From NCBI GenBank assembly GCA_917880885.1, contig OU862933.1, positions 5,317,452 through 5,381,451 on the forward strand: DNA of 64,000 nt. The letters are read 5' to 3'. Source of the DNA: Limnephilus marmoratus. Its lineage: Eukaryota; Arthropoda; Insecta; Trichoptera; Limnephilidae. Positions 21,501 through 29,660 of this stretch are shown here, piece by piece (positions within the stretch are counted from its first letter, which is position 1; each line of letters starts with the position of its first letter). The notes beneath the pieces are model-generated. The model saw only the letters and a list, made by a program, of their open reading frames with translations, was not told the DNA's origin and did no database searches. The translations under genes and the position numbers were made by a program.

Positions 21501-22689
21501 AAATCTATTTTCAGTTTGCGTTGTAATTTAAATCATTAGCTAATTGTTTATACCACATTAGTAACTGCTAGTACCAACATGTACTTATGTATATTCTCTT
21601 AGGTTTCTCGGAGCTTGTGCCGCCCCAGTTCCTGCGACCCTTCGACGAGCGAGAGCTGGAGCTGATCATCGGCGGAATCTCCTCCATCGACGTGTCGGAC
21701 TGGAAGCAGCACACCCGCCTCAAGCACTGCACCCCCGAGACACCCGTGGTGCAGTGGTTCTGGCAGGTCAGTTCTTCCCACTTTACAAACAACCATTTTA
21801 TCAGTGGAAACTATCCAAATCTACTCTCCGTTATTCTTTGTTAAGCTTAGGGGCATACATTAATTACGTGAGCAGATTTTCTTCCAATCTAGACCCTCCC
21901 CACCCTTGGTGAGATAATTTTGGGTCACTTCGTATATTCTTTTCAAGTAACGTGAGATTTTGCTGGACCCCCCCCCCCCTTTTGAGCTCGCGCAATTAAT
22001 GTATGCCCCCTTATTTTACATTCAAGTATAGTAATGCTCACGTAAGTTTAACTTATGTAAGTGCTCACAGCGACCGATGCATCTATAAGTTTATTTGCGG
22101 TAAGATGGCTTCCTGTTAAAAAGAAAGTGTTGGAACAGAAGTTGAAAGAAACAATTCTCCATGCGCTTTTGTTCCGTTAATAGCAGAATGAACGAATATT
22201 TGTAGATTCTTAAGCACCAGTTCAAAGTTAGTAAGCCCGTGGTGAAAAAAATAAACACGGTTTCCGGAAACTGTAGTAGATGCGGGAAACTGGTGAATCT
22301 AAATAAATTCTCAAGATCTCAAAGTCACATTCTTCTCAGATTTATTAATGATTCACTTTGTGGGAGCCAATAACCTCTTTAACATTATTTTATTTTTACC
22401 ATGACAGGCCGTGGAGAGCTACTCAGTAGAGATGCGAGCCCGTCTCCTACAATTTGTCACGGGCTCCAGCCGCGTGCCTCTGCAGGGTTTCCGCGCCCTC
22501 CAGGGCTCCACGGGGGCGGCGGGCCCCCGCCTGTTCACCATCCACTGTGTGGAGGCGCCCCCCAACAGCCTGCCCAAGGCGCACACCTGCTTCAACCGGA
22601 TAGATATGCCCCCGTACGTGACGCACCGGATACTCTACGACAAACTCACGCAAGCTGTCGAGGAGACTTGCGGATTCGCTGTCGAGTGA
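489..22689 (+). CDS. Smurf: Smurf E3 ubiquitin ligase, 13 exons in window, 5' end missing
   Basis: HECT-class E3 ubiquitin-protein ligase of the SMURF/NEDD4 family. In known animals it ubiquitinates receptor-regulated Smads and other BMP/Dpp pathway proteins at membranes and in the cytosol. Exons: 489-527, 684-825, 1915-2015, 7294-7486, 8234-9016, 12630-12805, 14052-14221, 15932-16456, 18518-18749, 19275-19464, 20446-20645, 21603-21766, 22408-22689. All introns are GT..AG and all phases agree, giving 1064 residues plus stop. Numbered from the first whole codon (491): C2 domain ~1-115, WW1 ~145-174, Ser/Thr/Pro-rich linker ~175-470, WW2 ~472-502, WW3 ~521-550, second low-complexity linker ~551-675, HECT ~680-1064. 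The catalytic Cys is residue 1032 (bases 22588-22590), 32 residues before the C-terminal FAVE, as in SMURF1/2. The length resembles the long Drosophila protein rather than the ~750-aa vertebrate ones. The initiator and the first C2 strand lie upstream of the window. Confidence 0.96.
684..825 (+). CDS. Smurf: Smurf exon (C2 domain core)
   Basis: Reads LPDPFAKISVDGSGQ.. then DPKWNSHYDLYLGKGDGV, the C2 core of SMURF proteins (calcium/phospholipid-type membrane-binding module). The acceptor is TTACAG at 678-683 and the donor GTAACC at 826. The methionine upstream at 623 is intronic and is not a start: the open frame only runs back through the intron. Confidence 0.95.
904..1020. repeat. Possible 117-bp terminal-inverted-repeat element (Smurf intron 2)
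   Basis: Begins TCAGTGATGT and ends ACATCACTGA (perfect 10-bp inverted ends), with partial symmetry further in. No clear target duplication, so only a weak MITE call. Confidence 0.35.
1542..1814. repeat. Foldback/MITE with ~60-bp inverted arms (Smurf intron 2)
   Basis: Arms 1542-1605 and 1757-1814 are near-perfect reverse complements, sharing AGCAATACTGC and GTAACCGCCACTACCTACG. The spacer is ~150 bp. It sits about 100 bp upstream of the C2-terminal exon acceptor. No coding content. Confidence 0.75.
1915..2015 (+). CDS. Smurf: Smurf exon (end of C2 domain)
   Basis: Reads IWNHRKIHKRQGSGFLGCVR then QAATVQRLKDTG, matching the SVWNHKKIHKKQGAGFLGCV block of vertebrate SMURFs. Acceptor TTTTTTAG at 1907-1914, donor GTAAGTAG at 2016. 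Split codons complete Ser at the 5' side and Tyr at the 3' side. Confidence 0.94.
2427..3380. repeat. Minisatellite with 95-bp and 77-bp monomers (Smurf intron 3)
   Basis: About ten tandem copies of a unit containing GTGTCCGTATTATGGCAATT. Unit starts (TGTAAAG) fall near 2427, 2522, 2617, 2712, 2807, 2884, 2961, 3038, 3115, 3192 and 3269. The first four spacings are 95 bp, the next six 77 bp, and the last is long again. Long monomers carry TTTTTTTTAGGATCTTATG, missing from short ones, which have TTTTTTCAAACTCGG instead. Confidence 0.93.
3381..4620 (+). repeat. Dispersed repeat family A, interrupted by a hAT element
   Basis: The segments 3390-3467 and 4447-4600 join into one unit with CTCTCCAG.., CTTGCACCGCAG and GTCTGTCACTCCTGGACACA. 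The same series recurs at 50548-50960 (same orientation), 49830-50230 and 58865-59095 (opposite). A non-autonomous element of unknown class; the ends are not defined. Confidence 0.7.
3468..4446. mobile_element. Non-autonomous hAT element, 979 bp, with 8-bp target duplication
   Basis: GTGGGAGT occurs at 3460-3467 and 4447-4454 as an 8-bp target-site duplication. The inner ends TAGAGGTGGGTAAGTTC and GAACTGACACATCGCTA are inverted (13 of 17 match), a hAT-type terminus. The interior is strikingly GC-rich for this window and has no credible ORF. It explains the apparent CpG-rich island here without calling a promoter. Confidence 0.82.
5168..5240. repeat. Short near-perfect hairpin (Smurf intron 3)
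   Basis: Arms ~5168-5205 and 5207-5240 with GAAGCATTCCAACA opposite TGTTGGAATGCTTC and a one-base centre, extending outward through CAGTGCCGAA/TTCGGCACTG. Likely the core of a palindromic MITE or a recent foldback. Confidence 0.7.
6228..6330 (+). repeat. Dispersed repeat family B, copy 1
   Basis: Shares an AATTGGGGATGCCAT core, then an ACTCTTGTG motif, with 58455-58560. Two diverged copies; boundaries uncertain. Upstream sequence to ~6040 is GC-richer than the intron average and may belong to it. Confidence 0.5.
6371..6681. mobile_element. Internally deleted hAT element, 311 bp, with 8-bp target duplication
   Basis: Flanked by ATCTAGAG at 6363-6370 and 6682-6689. Ends CAGTGTTTCCCAACC and GGTTTGGAACCACTT are hAT-type inverted termini. 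The interior (~6475-6600, + strand) reads KLLRNSFGINDGEVAEEEHV and ELQIDSD, resembling transposases of the ZBED5/FAM200 type, so it derives from a coding hAT element by internal deletion. Confidence 0.82.
7294..7486 (+). CDS. Smurf: Smurf exon (C2-WW linker and first half of WW1)
   Basis: Starts QCLELCKASAGDTEAVRGQI, matching the end of the SMURF C2 region (DLCKLxPxDTDAVRGQIVVSL). It ends LPSGWEERTTGSG, the first half of WW1 with signature Trp at residue 149. GC-rich against very AT-rich flanks. Acceptor TTTTCAG, donor GTAGTC. Confidence 0.95.
8066..8128 (+). repeat. tRNA-like fragment (possible SINE head, Smurf intron 4)
   Basis: TAGCCCGGTTGGTATA resembles a pol III A box and GAGTTCGATAC a weak B box ~35 bp downstream. 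No full cloverleaf. Low-confidence SINE remnant. Confidence 0.3.
8234..9016 (+). CDS. Smurf: Smurf exon (second half of WW1 plus long disordered linker)
   Basis: The largest exon (783 nt). It opens TYFVNHVTRTTQWNRPTRP, completing WW1 (second Trp at residue 171, Pro at 174). About 240 residues rich in Ser, Thr, Pro, Ala and Asn follow, including a Pro/Ala run and NNPPPP. Vertebrate SMURFs have only ~60-90 residues here. The linker has no recognisable fold and probably carries regulatory phosphosites (inference). Confidence 0.94.
9626..10154. mobile_element. pogo/Tigger-like non-autonomous element, TA target
   Basis: Ends CAGTAAAATCTGGATATAAC and GTTATTTCCGAATTCTACTG are inverted termini of the pogo/Tigger style, flanked by TA at 9624-9625 and 10155-10156. 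The 529-bp interior has no transposase frame. Confidence 0.75.
10345..10366 (+). repeat. Homopolymer run of 22 G
   Basis: An uninterrupted G run in an AT-rich intron. Could form quadruplex structures and is error-prone for length, so the exact count is unreliable. Confidence 0.9.
11098..11240. repeat. MITE copy 1 of a twin pair
   Basis: Ends AGGGAATGTACCCATACTAC and GTAGTATGGGTACGTTCCCT are inverted repeats of ~27 bp around a 90-bp core containing a C run. The same termini recur at 11762-11853. Confidence 0.8.
11762..11853. repeat. MITE copy 2 of a twin pair
   Basis: 92 bp, bounded by AGGGAACGTACCCATACTAC and GTAGTATGGGTACGTTCCCT, with a G run in the middle. Shorter than copy 1 because of core loss. 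Confidence 0.8.
12630..12805 (+). CDS. Smurf: Smurf exon (linker to start of WW2)
   Basis: A basic, Gly/Arg-rich linker (QERRRGGRTG) ending DLPPGY, the start of WW2. The usual first Trp of this WW domain is Tyr (residue 477), a trait shared with vertebrate SMURFs (DLPEGYEQRTT), so not a lesion. Acceptor TTTTCAG, donor GTATGC; the exon ends one base into a Glu codon. Confidence 0.93.
13350..13630. repeat. Cluster of three consecutive stem-loops (Smurf intron 6)
   Basis: Hairpin 1: arms ~13350-13406 and ~13492-13550 sharing GATGCCTGGAATCCATTATG, spacer ~85 bp. Hairpin 2: AAAATATAAATTTTA (13544) against TAAAATTTATATTTT (to 13581). Hairpin 3: GCTTCGGCAGTAC (13593) against GTACTGCCGAAGC (to 13630). 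They are contiguous with almost no gap. Confidence 0.8.
14052..14221 (+). CDS. Smurf: Smurf exon (WW2 and first half of WW3)
   Basis: Reads VRTTQQGQVYFYH then SGVSTWHDPRIPRDF (WW2, Trp at residue 499), then LGPLPPGWEMRQTASGR (first half of WW3, Trp at 525). The WW2-WW3 spacing is as tight as in SMURF1/2, where this pair binds PPxY motifs of Smads. The exon ends in phase 0 before GTACGT. Confidence 0.96.
15066..15857 (+). mobile_element. Mariner-like TIR element carrying C2H2 zinc-finger sequence
   Basis: Flanked by TA at 15064-15065 and 15858-15859. The ends begin CAGTGGTACCTCGAGATACG and finish with its complement (one mismatch in ~25 bp). Both subterminal regions also share GCATACAAG and TGCTTTGAAATAC in the same orientation. 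Instead of a transposase, the interior (15165-15755) holds degenerate C2H2 zinc-finger coding sequence. It lies wholly inside Smurf intron 7, same strand. The composition matches a Pack-TIR (transduplicating) element, or alternatively an insertion of a zinc-finger pseudogene into a MITE. Confidence 0.85.
15165..15755 (+). pseudogene. Degenerate multi-finger C2H2 zinc-finger fragment
   Basis: At least six finger units in + orientation across shifting frames: CYDCTYSSSHKRDLKKHILTH, then CSVCKQSFTRKGSLMNHMLI, CHDCEISFSQKKNSTTHMLI, CSACKKSF followed by a stop, and CSNCKKSLNQKISLTNHMLT. Most fit C-x2-C-x12-H-x3-H with HSGEKPF-type linkers. The first and last fingers are nearly the same sequence, and the last lacks its histidines. 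Frameshifts near 15275 and a stop near 15470 rule out a working protein. No introns are visible inside, so the source was a single exon or a cDNA. Confidence 0.85.
15932..16456 (+). CDS. Smurf: Smurf exon (second half of WW3, Thr-rich linker, HECT entry)
   Basis: Opens VYFVDHNNRTTQFTDPRL, nearly identical to vertebrate SMURF WW3, with Phe (547) at the second-Trp position as in the family. About 120 residues of Thr/Ser-rich low complexity follow, then YRRDLAAKMKVLRIELLAMQ (residue ~681 on) and SGHCRLE, the SMURF linker helix leading into HECT. Phase 0 at both ends. Confidence 0.95.
17573..18306. repeat. 730-bp foldback element (Smurf intron 8)
   Basis: Arms 17573-17804 and 18079-18306 (~230 bp each) are near-identical reverse complements, sharing GGCGGCGTTCCTAGATAATA and GAAAGATGTTACACCACATA. 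The ~275-bp loop has no ORF. No clear target duplication. It ends about 210 bp before the HECT exon acceptor at 18517. Confidence 0.88.
18518..18749 (+). CDS. Smurf: Smurf exon (HECT N-lobe start)
   Basis: VSREEIFEESYRLVMKM.., then KFRGEEGLDYGGVAREWLHL and LNPQYGLFQYSS: the diagnostic start of NEDD4-family HECT N-lobes. Acceptor TTCTAG at 18512-18517, donor GTATGT at 18750. Confidence 0.97.
19275..19464 (+). CDS. Smurf: Smurf exon (HECT N-lobe)
   Basis: VNPEHLSYFHFAGRVLGIA.., then GGFTTPFYRQLLGKPVTL and DPELHRSLTWML. This is the N-lobe segment that carries the E2-contact region in related HECT ligases. Acceptor TTTCCAG, donor GTGAGT. Confidence 0.97.
20446..20645 (+). CDS. Smurf: Smurf exon (HECT N-lobe)
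   Basis: ENKIAGVIDTSFQVEVN.., then HELKPGGG, EYVRLYVNYRFMRGIE and QQFLALQKG. Human SMURFs have NWRF where this protein has NYRF. Acceptor TTTCCAG, donor GTACGC. Confidence 0.96.
21603..21766 (+). CDS. Smurf: Smurf exon (HECT N-lobe end)
   Basis: FSELVPPQFLRPFDERELEL, then IIGGISSIDVSDWKQHTRL and VVQWFWQ, the NEDD4-family block (ELELIIGGL..IDxNDWKxNTRL) just before the C-lobe. Acceptor CTCTTAG, donor GTCAGT. Confidence 0.97.
21850..22010. repeat. MITE with ~25-bp termini (Smurf intron 12)
   Basis: Ends GGGGCATACATTAATTACGT and CGCAATTAATGTATGCCCC are inverted. The core contains a long C run. Related in style, though not sequence-identical, to the twin MITEs in intron 5. Confidence 0.75.
22028..22175 (+). 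repeat. Dispersed repeat family C, copy 1
   Basis: Contains CTTATGTAAGTGCTCA, GTAAGATGGCTTCC and CGCTTTTGTTCCGTT. The same ordered motifs recur at 63590-63830, so both are copies of one interspersed repeat of unknown class. Confidence 0.65.
22408..22689 (+). CDS. Smurf: Smurf terminal exon (HECT C-lobe, catalytic Cys)
   Basis: ARLLQFVTGSSRVPLQGFRA, then GPRLFTIH, and LPKAHTCFNRIDMPPY with the thioester Cys at 22588-22590. It ends ETCGFAVE and TGA (22687-22689), the canonical SMURF C-terminus. The C-lobe is intact with no frameshift. Confidence 0.98.
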   Translation, partial: AVESYSVEMRARLLQFVTGSSRVPLQGFRALQGSTGAAGPRLFTIHCVEAPPNSLPKAHTCFNRIDMPPYVTHRILYDKLTQAVEETCGFAVE

Positions 22690-23087
22690 TCTGACTATCC
22701 CCAAGTATTCTCCGAGTGTTCAACTATTATCGTCTTTCTCAATTGTCGGAAATATATTTCCAAGTGATCTATGTCGTATTATTTGTTTGGGTGATTGTTT
22801 TCCAAATTTTGTATTTTAGTCAATAATGTTTAGTAGGATTATCATAAATTTATAATGTACGACCACTCGCAATATCAATTGTATCAATTATCTGTCTTGT
22901 ATCTTCGGCATAATAGTTTTCTTTAAAAATTAATATTGTCTCCTTACTTTTAAGATCTCGCAAGTCTGTTTGAGAAATTTTTTGTGTGCATGAAATGTAC
23001 CACCAAAATCTATTTGAAAAGATAAAAATACAATATATCGACCGGTTAGTGGCTAAGTTGACAAATGCACCTAATTTTCAGCCAGCC

Positions 23088-23350
23088 GAGCGATTCCATA
23101 CCTTTTGTGGGATCGTTAACGAGATAACGATCATTATCGTTAACGTGATCTCCTGTCAGATTTGTACGATTTACTCTTTATATGTACAATGTACATTAAA
23201 TGAATAAATAATCACGCATACTTGCGGGAATTCTTGTTTAAAATGATCTAACTAAAATATGTGACGGTAAATATGTAAAAATCACACAAATCTGACAGGA
23301 GATCAGTCCGTTATCTCAATAACGATCCCACAAAAGATATAGAATCGCTC
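23088..23350. repeat. Inverted repeat in probable Smurf 3' UTR
   Basis: Arms 23088-23165 and ~23283-23350 share GAGCGATTC, GTGGGATCGTTA and GATCTCCTGTCAGATTTGT (the last also as its complement), with a 117-bp loop. Directly after the right arm, GGGTTCAAATCCTCTACTAG (23363 on) resembles a tRNA T-arm/B box, so the element may have a tRNA-related end. Confidence 0.78.
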
Positions 23351-23389
23351 GTCTGATCTCGTGGGTTCAAATCCTCTACTAGCCAGGGA

Positions 23390-23610
23390 TCCTGTTTCAC
23401 CGGGACACCATGGCAGCGCAATCAGTGGGACAATAACCAAATGTGTTGTGTCGCTCTATGGAGGGTCGCTCACCTGGTTTCGGCTCAGTGTCGCCACAAT
23501 TTGGTGGCCAACACCAGATTCGATGTGTGCCAACAAGTATGGTGGCTCACTCACTCGGACAAGGTAGCCCAGCTGGTTGTGCCACTGTGGTGTCCCGGTT
23601 AAATTGCGCC
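23390..23610. repeat. Possible small TIR element
   Basis: CACCGGGACACCATGGCAGC near 23398 is mirrored by GTGCCACTGTGGTGTCCCGG at ~23578-23598. The interior is GC-richer and has GGTGGCCAACACC and short repeats. No clear target duplication. Confidence 0.45.
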
Positions 23611-25273
23611 ATCATTGCACAAACAACATCTTCCTGTTTGTAATAATCGTAGTAGGAGTCTTTCAATATGTCAGGTAATTCGTAATCCGAGAATGTTTGT
23701 CTTTCTTTAAAAATAAAATTGGAAACGTTTTGTTTTTCCCTTGAAATTATTCGAAAACAGACCTCATAAGTCATGAAGTGAAGGTGACCATAGACGATGT
23801 AGAGTTTTGCCTTTTTACTACCTTCATTCGCATCACAAAGTTCTATTTTTAAATTATTTTTTAAGTGTCTTTGTAATAAAATATCCAAGGATAATAATAT
23901 AACTAAGTACTATTCGATATTCTTGTGAGAGTATTTGTAATAATAATGTAATGTAGATCTCATTTTAGCATGACAGTTAGAAGTGAGATACCGCATCGTT
24001 TAGCACTCGAGAGTTGAATGTGTCGTGTTTCAGCAGGGCACCCTTCTTATACAAAAGAAAATGTGACCATTTCCAACAATTACAATTTTCACAAAAATAA
24101 TAATTATATCGTTTTTAGTTAGTGCTGCGAAATTTTCTATTCTTATATTATAAAACTTTTAATGTGTATTCCAAATAAGCTGTATATTGTTGAATTTATA
24201 TTCTGTATTTATTGGAACCTATTATTGTTAGAGTATATTTTTTTATGTGCACTTAATTGATAATGGGGATTGAGAATGCCTTCTTTGGTTGGGGTATTTG
24301 GCGATGGAATTACATATTACATCAATTGATTACTGTGTTCTGTGTAAATATCTGCATGGGCAATAAACTCTGCATCCTTCATTGATAATATATTTTATTT
24401 GTACATATTCTAGATCTAAATTGAAGTGATAACCATAATGCCTTGTATTATAATTTTCAGTCCGGTTTGGATTGTGTATCTTTATTCTGTAAATTTATGA
24501 AATGATATCAGATTTTTATATCTTTTTTGCAACTAAGTCACTGAGGTTTCCTATTTATTGTGCAGAAAAAAAAAACTGTTTTAACCCCTAGGGGCTGGAC
24601 TGCCGGAAATTTGCAGTGTTGAAGAATTATGTCCACACTAGTACGATGCACTGCAATTGAAGTGTTGACCTGATACATCCATTTTGTCTTCGGATATTAC
24701 CTCTACCAGTTTAATTAGACAAAAATAAAAATGTCAATCAAGTATGTTATTGTCTACATGTTGGCCATGACAAAATATTTTATTTATTGAAGTTTCTTGC
24801 CGGCTTCTACGGGTTAAACTGATTTTTATTCAATTTATAAATAATTGAAGACATACAATTGTTTGGGTAAATGCATAATTTTTCTGTCTCAATGGCATTC
24901 AATCACAAAGCTGAGTTCATGTCGGCTTTTATAAAATAATTTTTATTCTAGATTGAATATGGGAAGGCAATTCGATAAAATCAATATATTCTGTGCCTTT
25001 TTATCAAAATATTCAATAAGATTAGAGTAAAGTTGTATCAAGTAGTAAAGTACAGTAAGAGACCTATTGTGAGTGATAAGGGATGCAAATGTTACCTACT
25101 ACAAATGTTGATGATTGTTTACATTTTTATCATTTTAAAATTACCAGATGCGTATAATTTTCAGTTTGTAATTTCTTCAAGTTTAATAAAGTATTTTTTG
25201 CCACAATAATTTTGCACCGACTCTAGAACAAAAAAAATCAATTCAAATAACAGAACATTTTATAACTTTAATC

Positions 25274-27192
25274 CAGTGGTCCCCAAACATTTCTGATCCG
25301 TGACGTCTTTGCCACATCCAAATTTTCCAAAGGCTCCCTACATCAATTTTTATAAGCATCTTAAGGGGTTTATGCAGGGATCGTTAGTTAAAATAATAAA
25401 TCACATTTTCAATCAAAACTTATCACTAACGCAAGGTGCCCATGAGGCTAGTAATTCAAGCCAGGATAGCAAGCTGCTAATAACACTGGCTACATGTAGA
25501 CAGAACTAGCTTTGTTTTTAATCTAGTAAGCTAGAGAGGAAGCTAGTAAGCTAGCTTCTCAAGGCAGGATTGTGTAATAGGATATGGTTCTATTATTTGC
25601 TAGTAGCGACCCACCACTTTTTTTTTTTTTTTTAATAATCGGAGACGGTTTACATATATATAGTTCCCGTGAGCACTTAGGCCATAGACCCATTGTACTA
25701 TCTCCCATTTTACCTCATTCCTTTGACAGTAACCCAGTCCCTTTTATAAAGTTCACCAGGATTGTCATTGGAAATGAAGCTATATCTTCTGGTTCGACAA
25801 TGTGTCTTCCCATTTCCCCTCTTCCCTCCTCCTTGGTTCCCTGAAGGCCCCACAATGGAAGAGGGCTTCATCTCTCCTCTCCACTCCTTAGTTCCTCGAA
25901 GGCTCCACGACGGAGAGTCCACCTCCCCTTGGTTCCCTAAAGGCCCCAAAAGGGAAGAGTCCACTCCACCTTGGTTCCCCGAGGGCCCCAGGAGGGAAGA
26001 GAACTTTATCTCTCCTCCTTGGTTCGGATAAAAGCCCCACAGAGAAAGAGTTCACCAAGATGGCCTCATTTCTCCTCTTCACTCCTACATGGTTCCTCGA
26101 AGGCCCCACATGGGAAGAGGACATCATCTCTCCACTTCACTCCTCCTTGGTTCTACAAAGGCCCCGCGCTGGAAGGGTGCCCTTCCCCTTGGTTCCTTGT
26201 TGAAGGCCCCACAAGGGAAGAGTTCATGAAGGTGGCCTCAGCTCGCCTGTCCACGGTTTCTCCTCTTGGTTCCTCCTACGGCCCCAGGAAGGAAATCCAC
26301 AGAGGTGGCCTCAGACTCCTAGGTTCCCAAAAGGCCCCTAGTTTTCGAATGGTCCAATTTTTTTTGTCCCACAAGTTACCAGGGAAATAGAAGGTCCACT
26401 CCAGCAGAGCCCTGAGTGCTGGAGGGAGGTCTATATACTCCGAGATGCGACCTTGTTTCTCGAAGGCACCGTTCGTGACGCTGTTCTCTAGGACATTCAG
26501 CCTGAGCACGGTAGCTCACACCTTGGCTTGGGATGGCTATTGCAGGTTTGTGTTTCCACTCCCTGAGCGATGGGTTCGCCACACTCCCTACGCTGGTGAC
26601 CCACCACTAGTTTCTATCCTAGCTTTGTATTTAGCTTTGTGTGTCCGCCCAAAGTTAGTACATGATCGGTTAGTGCACGGTGATGACGCGCTGTTTTTTT
26701 CTAACACACAATACTATTTTAAAAATGCCAAAATTTTGTAACGAGATTTATATAAAGGTTGTACAATTGTTTCGTAATAAGTAATGTTTGTGGAAAGCCG
26801 GTATTCCATCTTATAAAAACAAATCTATGCATAATTCAGCTTTACAAAAATATTTGAGTGGAATTAATGGCAAACGGCATAATGACCTTTGGCCTTTAAT
26901 GTTTCTTCTAGGTAAACTGTTCATTTTTGCCTACGGACAGACACGGATGTGTGATTACCTTAGTCACTGCAATGATACTGACTTTCTATTTAATACCATT
27001 GTGTAAACGGCTCTACTTTGTGCCAAGCCAGGACAGGACGCCGGCATATTAACTTTTGCAATCCTGGCTTGAAATACTAGCTTTGTGTGCACCGGGCATA
27101 CCAGTAAACGAAAATTAGCAAATTCAACTATTTTATTACATTATTAATTATAACGCTGTCCAGCGCCGCGGCACACACTCTGGGAACCACTG
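25274..27192. mobile_element. hAT-type element, 1.9 kb, 8-bp target duplication
   Basis: Ends CAGTGGTCCCCAAACATT and CTCTGGGAACCACTG are hAT-like inverted termini, flanked by CTTTAATC (25266-25273) and CCTTAATC (27193-27200), one mismatch in 8. The interior has a GC-rich degenerate repeat (25830-26345) and no intact transposase. Confidence 0.72.
25830..26345 (+). repeat. GC-rich degenerate tandem repeat inside hAT
   Basis: About nine irregular units built on CTTGGTTCC..AAGGCCCCAC..GGGAAGAG, spaced ~45-70 bp. Open frames across it give a PPWFPEGPxREE-like peptide repeat, but spacing varies and frames change, so coding is not supported. Confidence 0.75.
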
Positions 27193-29652
27193 CCTTAATC
27201 ACTTGACTTCTCCTTTCTTTGCATAATTTACAATCACTTCCAAAACATTTTGGTGCAGTAAAGTCTGTAAGTATGTTTAAAGTCTGGCTATTTTTTTTAA
27301 CTATGTAGTTAGTAACATTGAATATATTATTTTGAATATTTGAAATCTTTCACCTTAATTTCTCACTTGACTTGTCACTTAATTTCTACATTGTTACTAA
27401 AGTAGGCAATGAGTGAATTCAGTATGTCATAATATATGATATATGATATAAAACAATACATCTTCTTCAGCTTCTTTCACTGTCCCGCAATCGAAGACAA
27501 AAAGTTCTTTATTACATTTATCGCAATAAATAAAATAAATTTAAATAGGAAAAATAATTATTAATGATAAAATGTAGCACAAATATTTTATAGTTAAAGT
27601 CAAATGATATTATGTATAAAATATATTATATATTTTTCTTCACTATTAGGAATTATGTGTTTGATTATTTTTATATGTTTATTTTCACAAATTATGTACA
27701 TATTTTACATGTTTAATGTATTTGTGTTTAAGAATAGGAAAATTCAAGATAGTTAATTACATATTCCCATTTTTCACAATTAGACTTAAAATGGCCTAAA
27801 AAATCAATTCAAACTTCATTTTGAAAACGGTCTCTAATATTTTGTAGTCAGATTTATAATTGATACTATCACATTGTGTGTTCTCTACAAGTAATTACTA
27901 ACATTTTTTTATTTACAATTTTATTACATTTATGATTTAAAATTCATAATAAATTTTAGATATTGAAAAATAGTTTATTCACCTTTATAAACCATTCCTC
28001 TCTTTTGTAAATTGGCCGTTGTTCAGCAAAAATATATACAAATTTTATGGAAAAGTTATTTCAGCAAACATCATTTACATATTCCATAATAAACAAAATA
28101 AAACCATAACTTGAGCACTTCTACGTAATTTTGTAGAATAGTTTGTGTATAAAATTTTTAATATGGAATCTCTTTTTTTTTTTACATTTAATTTGTCTAG
28201 TATTATCTTTGGTCCTCTAAAACTGTGTGTATACATAATCCGCTGGTAAAATTTTGTTATAAATGTATTTTCAGAAAATGTTTTAATTCGCATAATCCTT
28301 ATACATATTTATATTTAGACAATATTGTATCTTGAAGCATTTTATCAACTTCTATCCCAGTGAAACATCTATATCATATCACAAAGTTAATACAAATTAA
28401 TTTAAATATTTGTTACATGTAGAATTTCTATTTACTCAAAGAGCTTATTATATTCTAATATAAAAGTACGTACATACTACTAAATCGATAAAGTTGTAAA
28501 AAATTCTGTTGAAAAAATTACGTTAAATTTGATCTAATTTAAACAAGCTGTTATATAAATAATTGATGGGTGTTTGTGTGTGTTACTCCAAGACATAATA
28601 ACTTTGTCTAAAAAAACAAAGAAATACCATGAGATGGATGTTTTTCATTCTACGATTGGATAATACAATGAAGGTTGTTTTTGATGAGAGCGTTTGGGCA
28701 GAGGGCTGTGGTTTCACAGTCTTATTTTCATGACAGGAAGATAACCTAAAAGTACTGAGACAATTATTTTTAGTCATGTGAAAACCTTGTTTGTAGGGTA
28801 AATTGAGCCATTCAGTCTTCAAACTTAAGCATGAAAACTTTTTAACCCTTTGAAGAGTATCGCTGCATACATTCTTATAAATTTTTTATAATTCACTGAA
28901 TTTGTCAAACTATAATAATGCAATAAGAAAAGGTTACATATAGCAATAAAAAAAGCTCCGAAGATTAACTTTTGTAGTAAAAAAAGTAAGAAGATAATTA
29001 ATTTAATCGATTACTTAAAATTAAGAAAAACTTGAAAATTAACTCACTCCCACGATATAAATGATAAAAAAATAACTCCCTAATCAAAGGGTTAAGAAGG
29101 AACTTCTTAATAGGGTTTCACTGTATATATTATCTTTGATGAAGATAATGACAACAGTTCAACTGTCACTATTTTTTCCCAAAGAAAGACTTTTTACGCG
29201 TACTCAGCTGGTTTTGTCAGATTCAAGCATAAAAATGAAATAGTTGTTACTTTTATTTATTTAACATTCCAACAAACTCTTATATGCCAAGGTTTTAATA
29301 CTACAGGCACACATATAGTAACAAAACAAAGAATAATTCTCTGTATAAAGTGACCTGTTTTTATTTTTTTTTGTTTGAAATTTTTATAAAAAGAGGATGG
29401 TGACAAACACATATTATTATTATCGCTTTCACTTTGTTCTGTATAAAACCTATTAGAAGTAACTATTTTTTGATTTACATAATTAATTTAATTGAAATGT
29501 ATATAGCCAGTTGTTTTTAATGCGTTATGAACCTTTGAGTTACAATTAAGCTATCTTTTATTAGAAAACATCTTGATAAAAGGTTTCACAGTGAAATATT
29601 TAAAAATCTTCTCGAACAGTGACACATAATTATGTACTACCCGAGCTTGAAA
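27193..29652. other. AT-rich intergenic stretch, nothing recognised
   Basis: 2.5 kb of very AT-rich DNA with short spurious ORFs only. No domains, inverted repeats or RNA genes found by eye. Confidence 0.6.
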
Positions 29653-29660
29653 ATATATAT

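Larger units (their letters stand above)
22690..25273 (+). other. Smurf: Probable Smurf 3' UTR and downstream flank
   Basis: AT-rich sequence without ORFs after the Smurf stop. Candidate poly(A) signals AATAAA at 23203-23208, 24362-24367 and 25185-25190. The 24362 signal, followed by T-rich sequence, looks reasonable. The 3' end cannot be fixed without transcripts. Confidence 0.45.

Noticed and set aside
25971..26390. 139-codon open frame with PPWFPEGP-like repeats
   Set aside because: Comes from a degenerate GC-rich tandem repeat inside a hAT element; open frames occur on both strands and shift between units.
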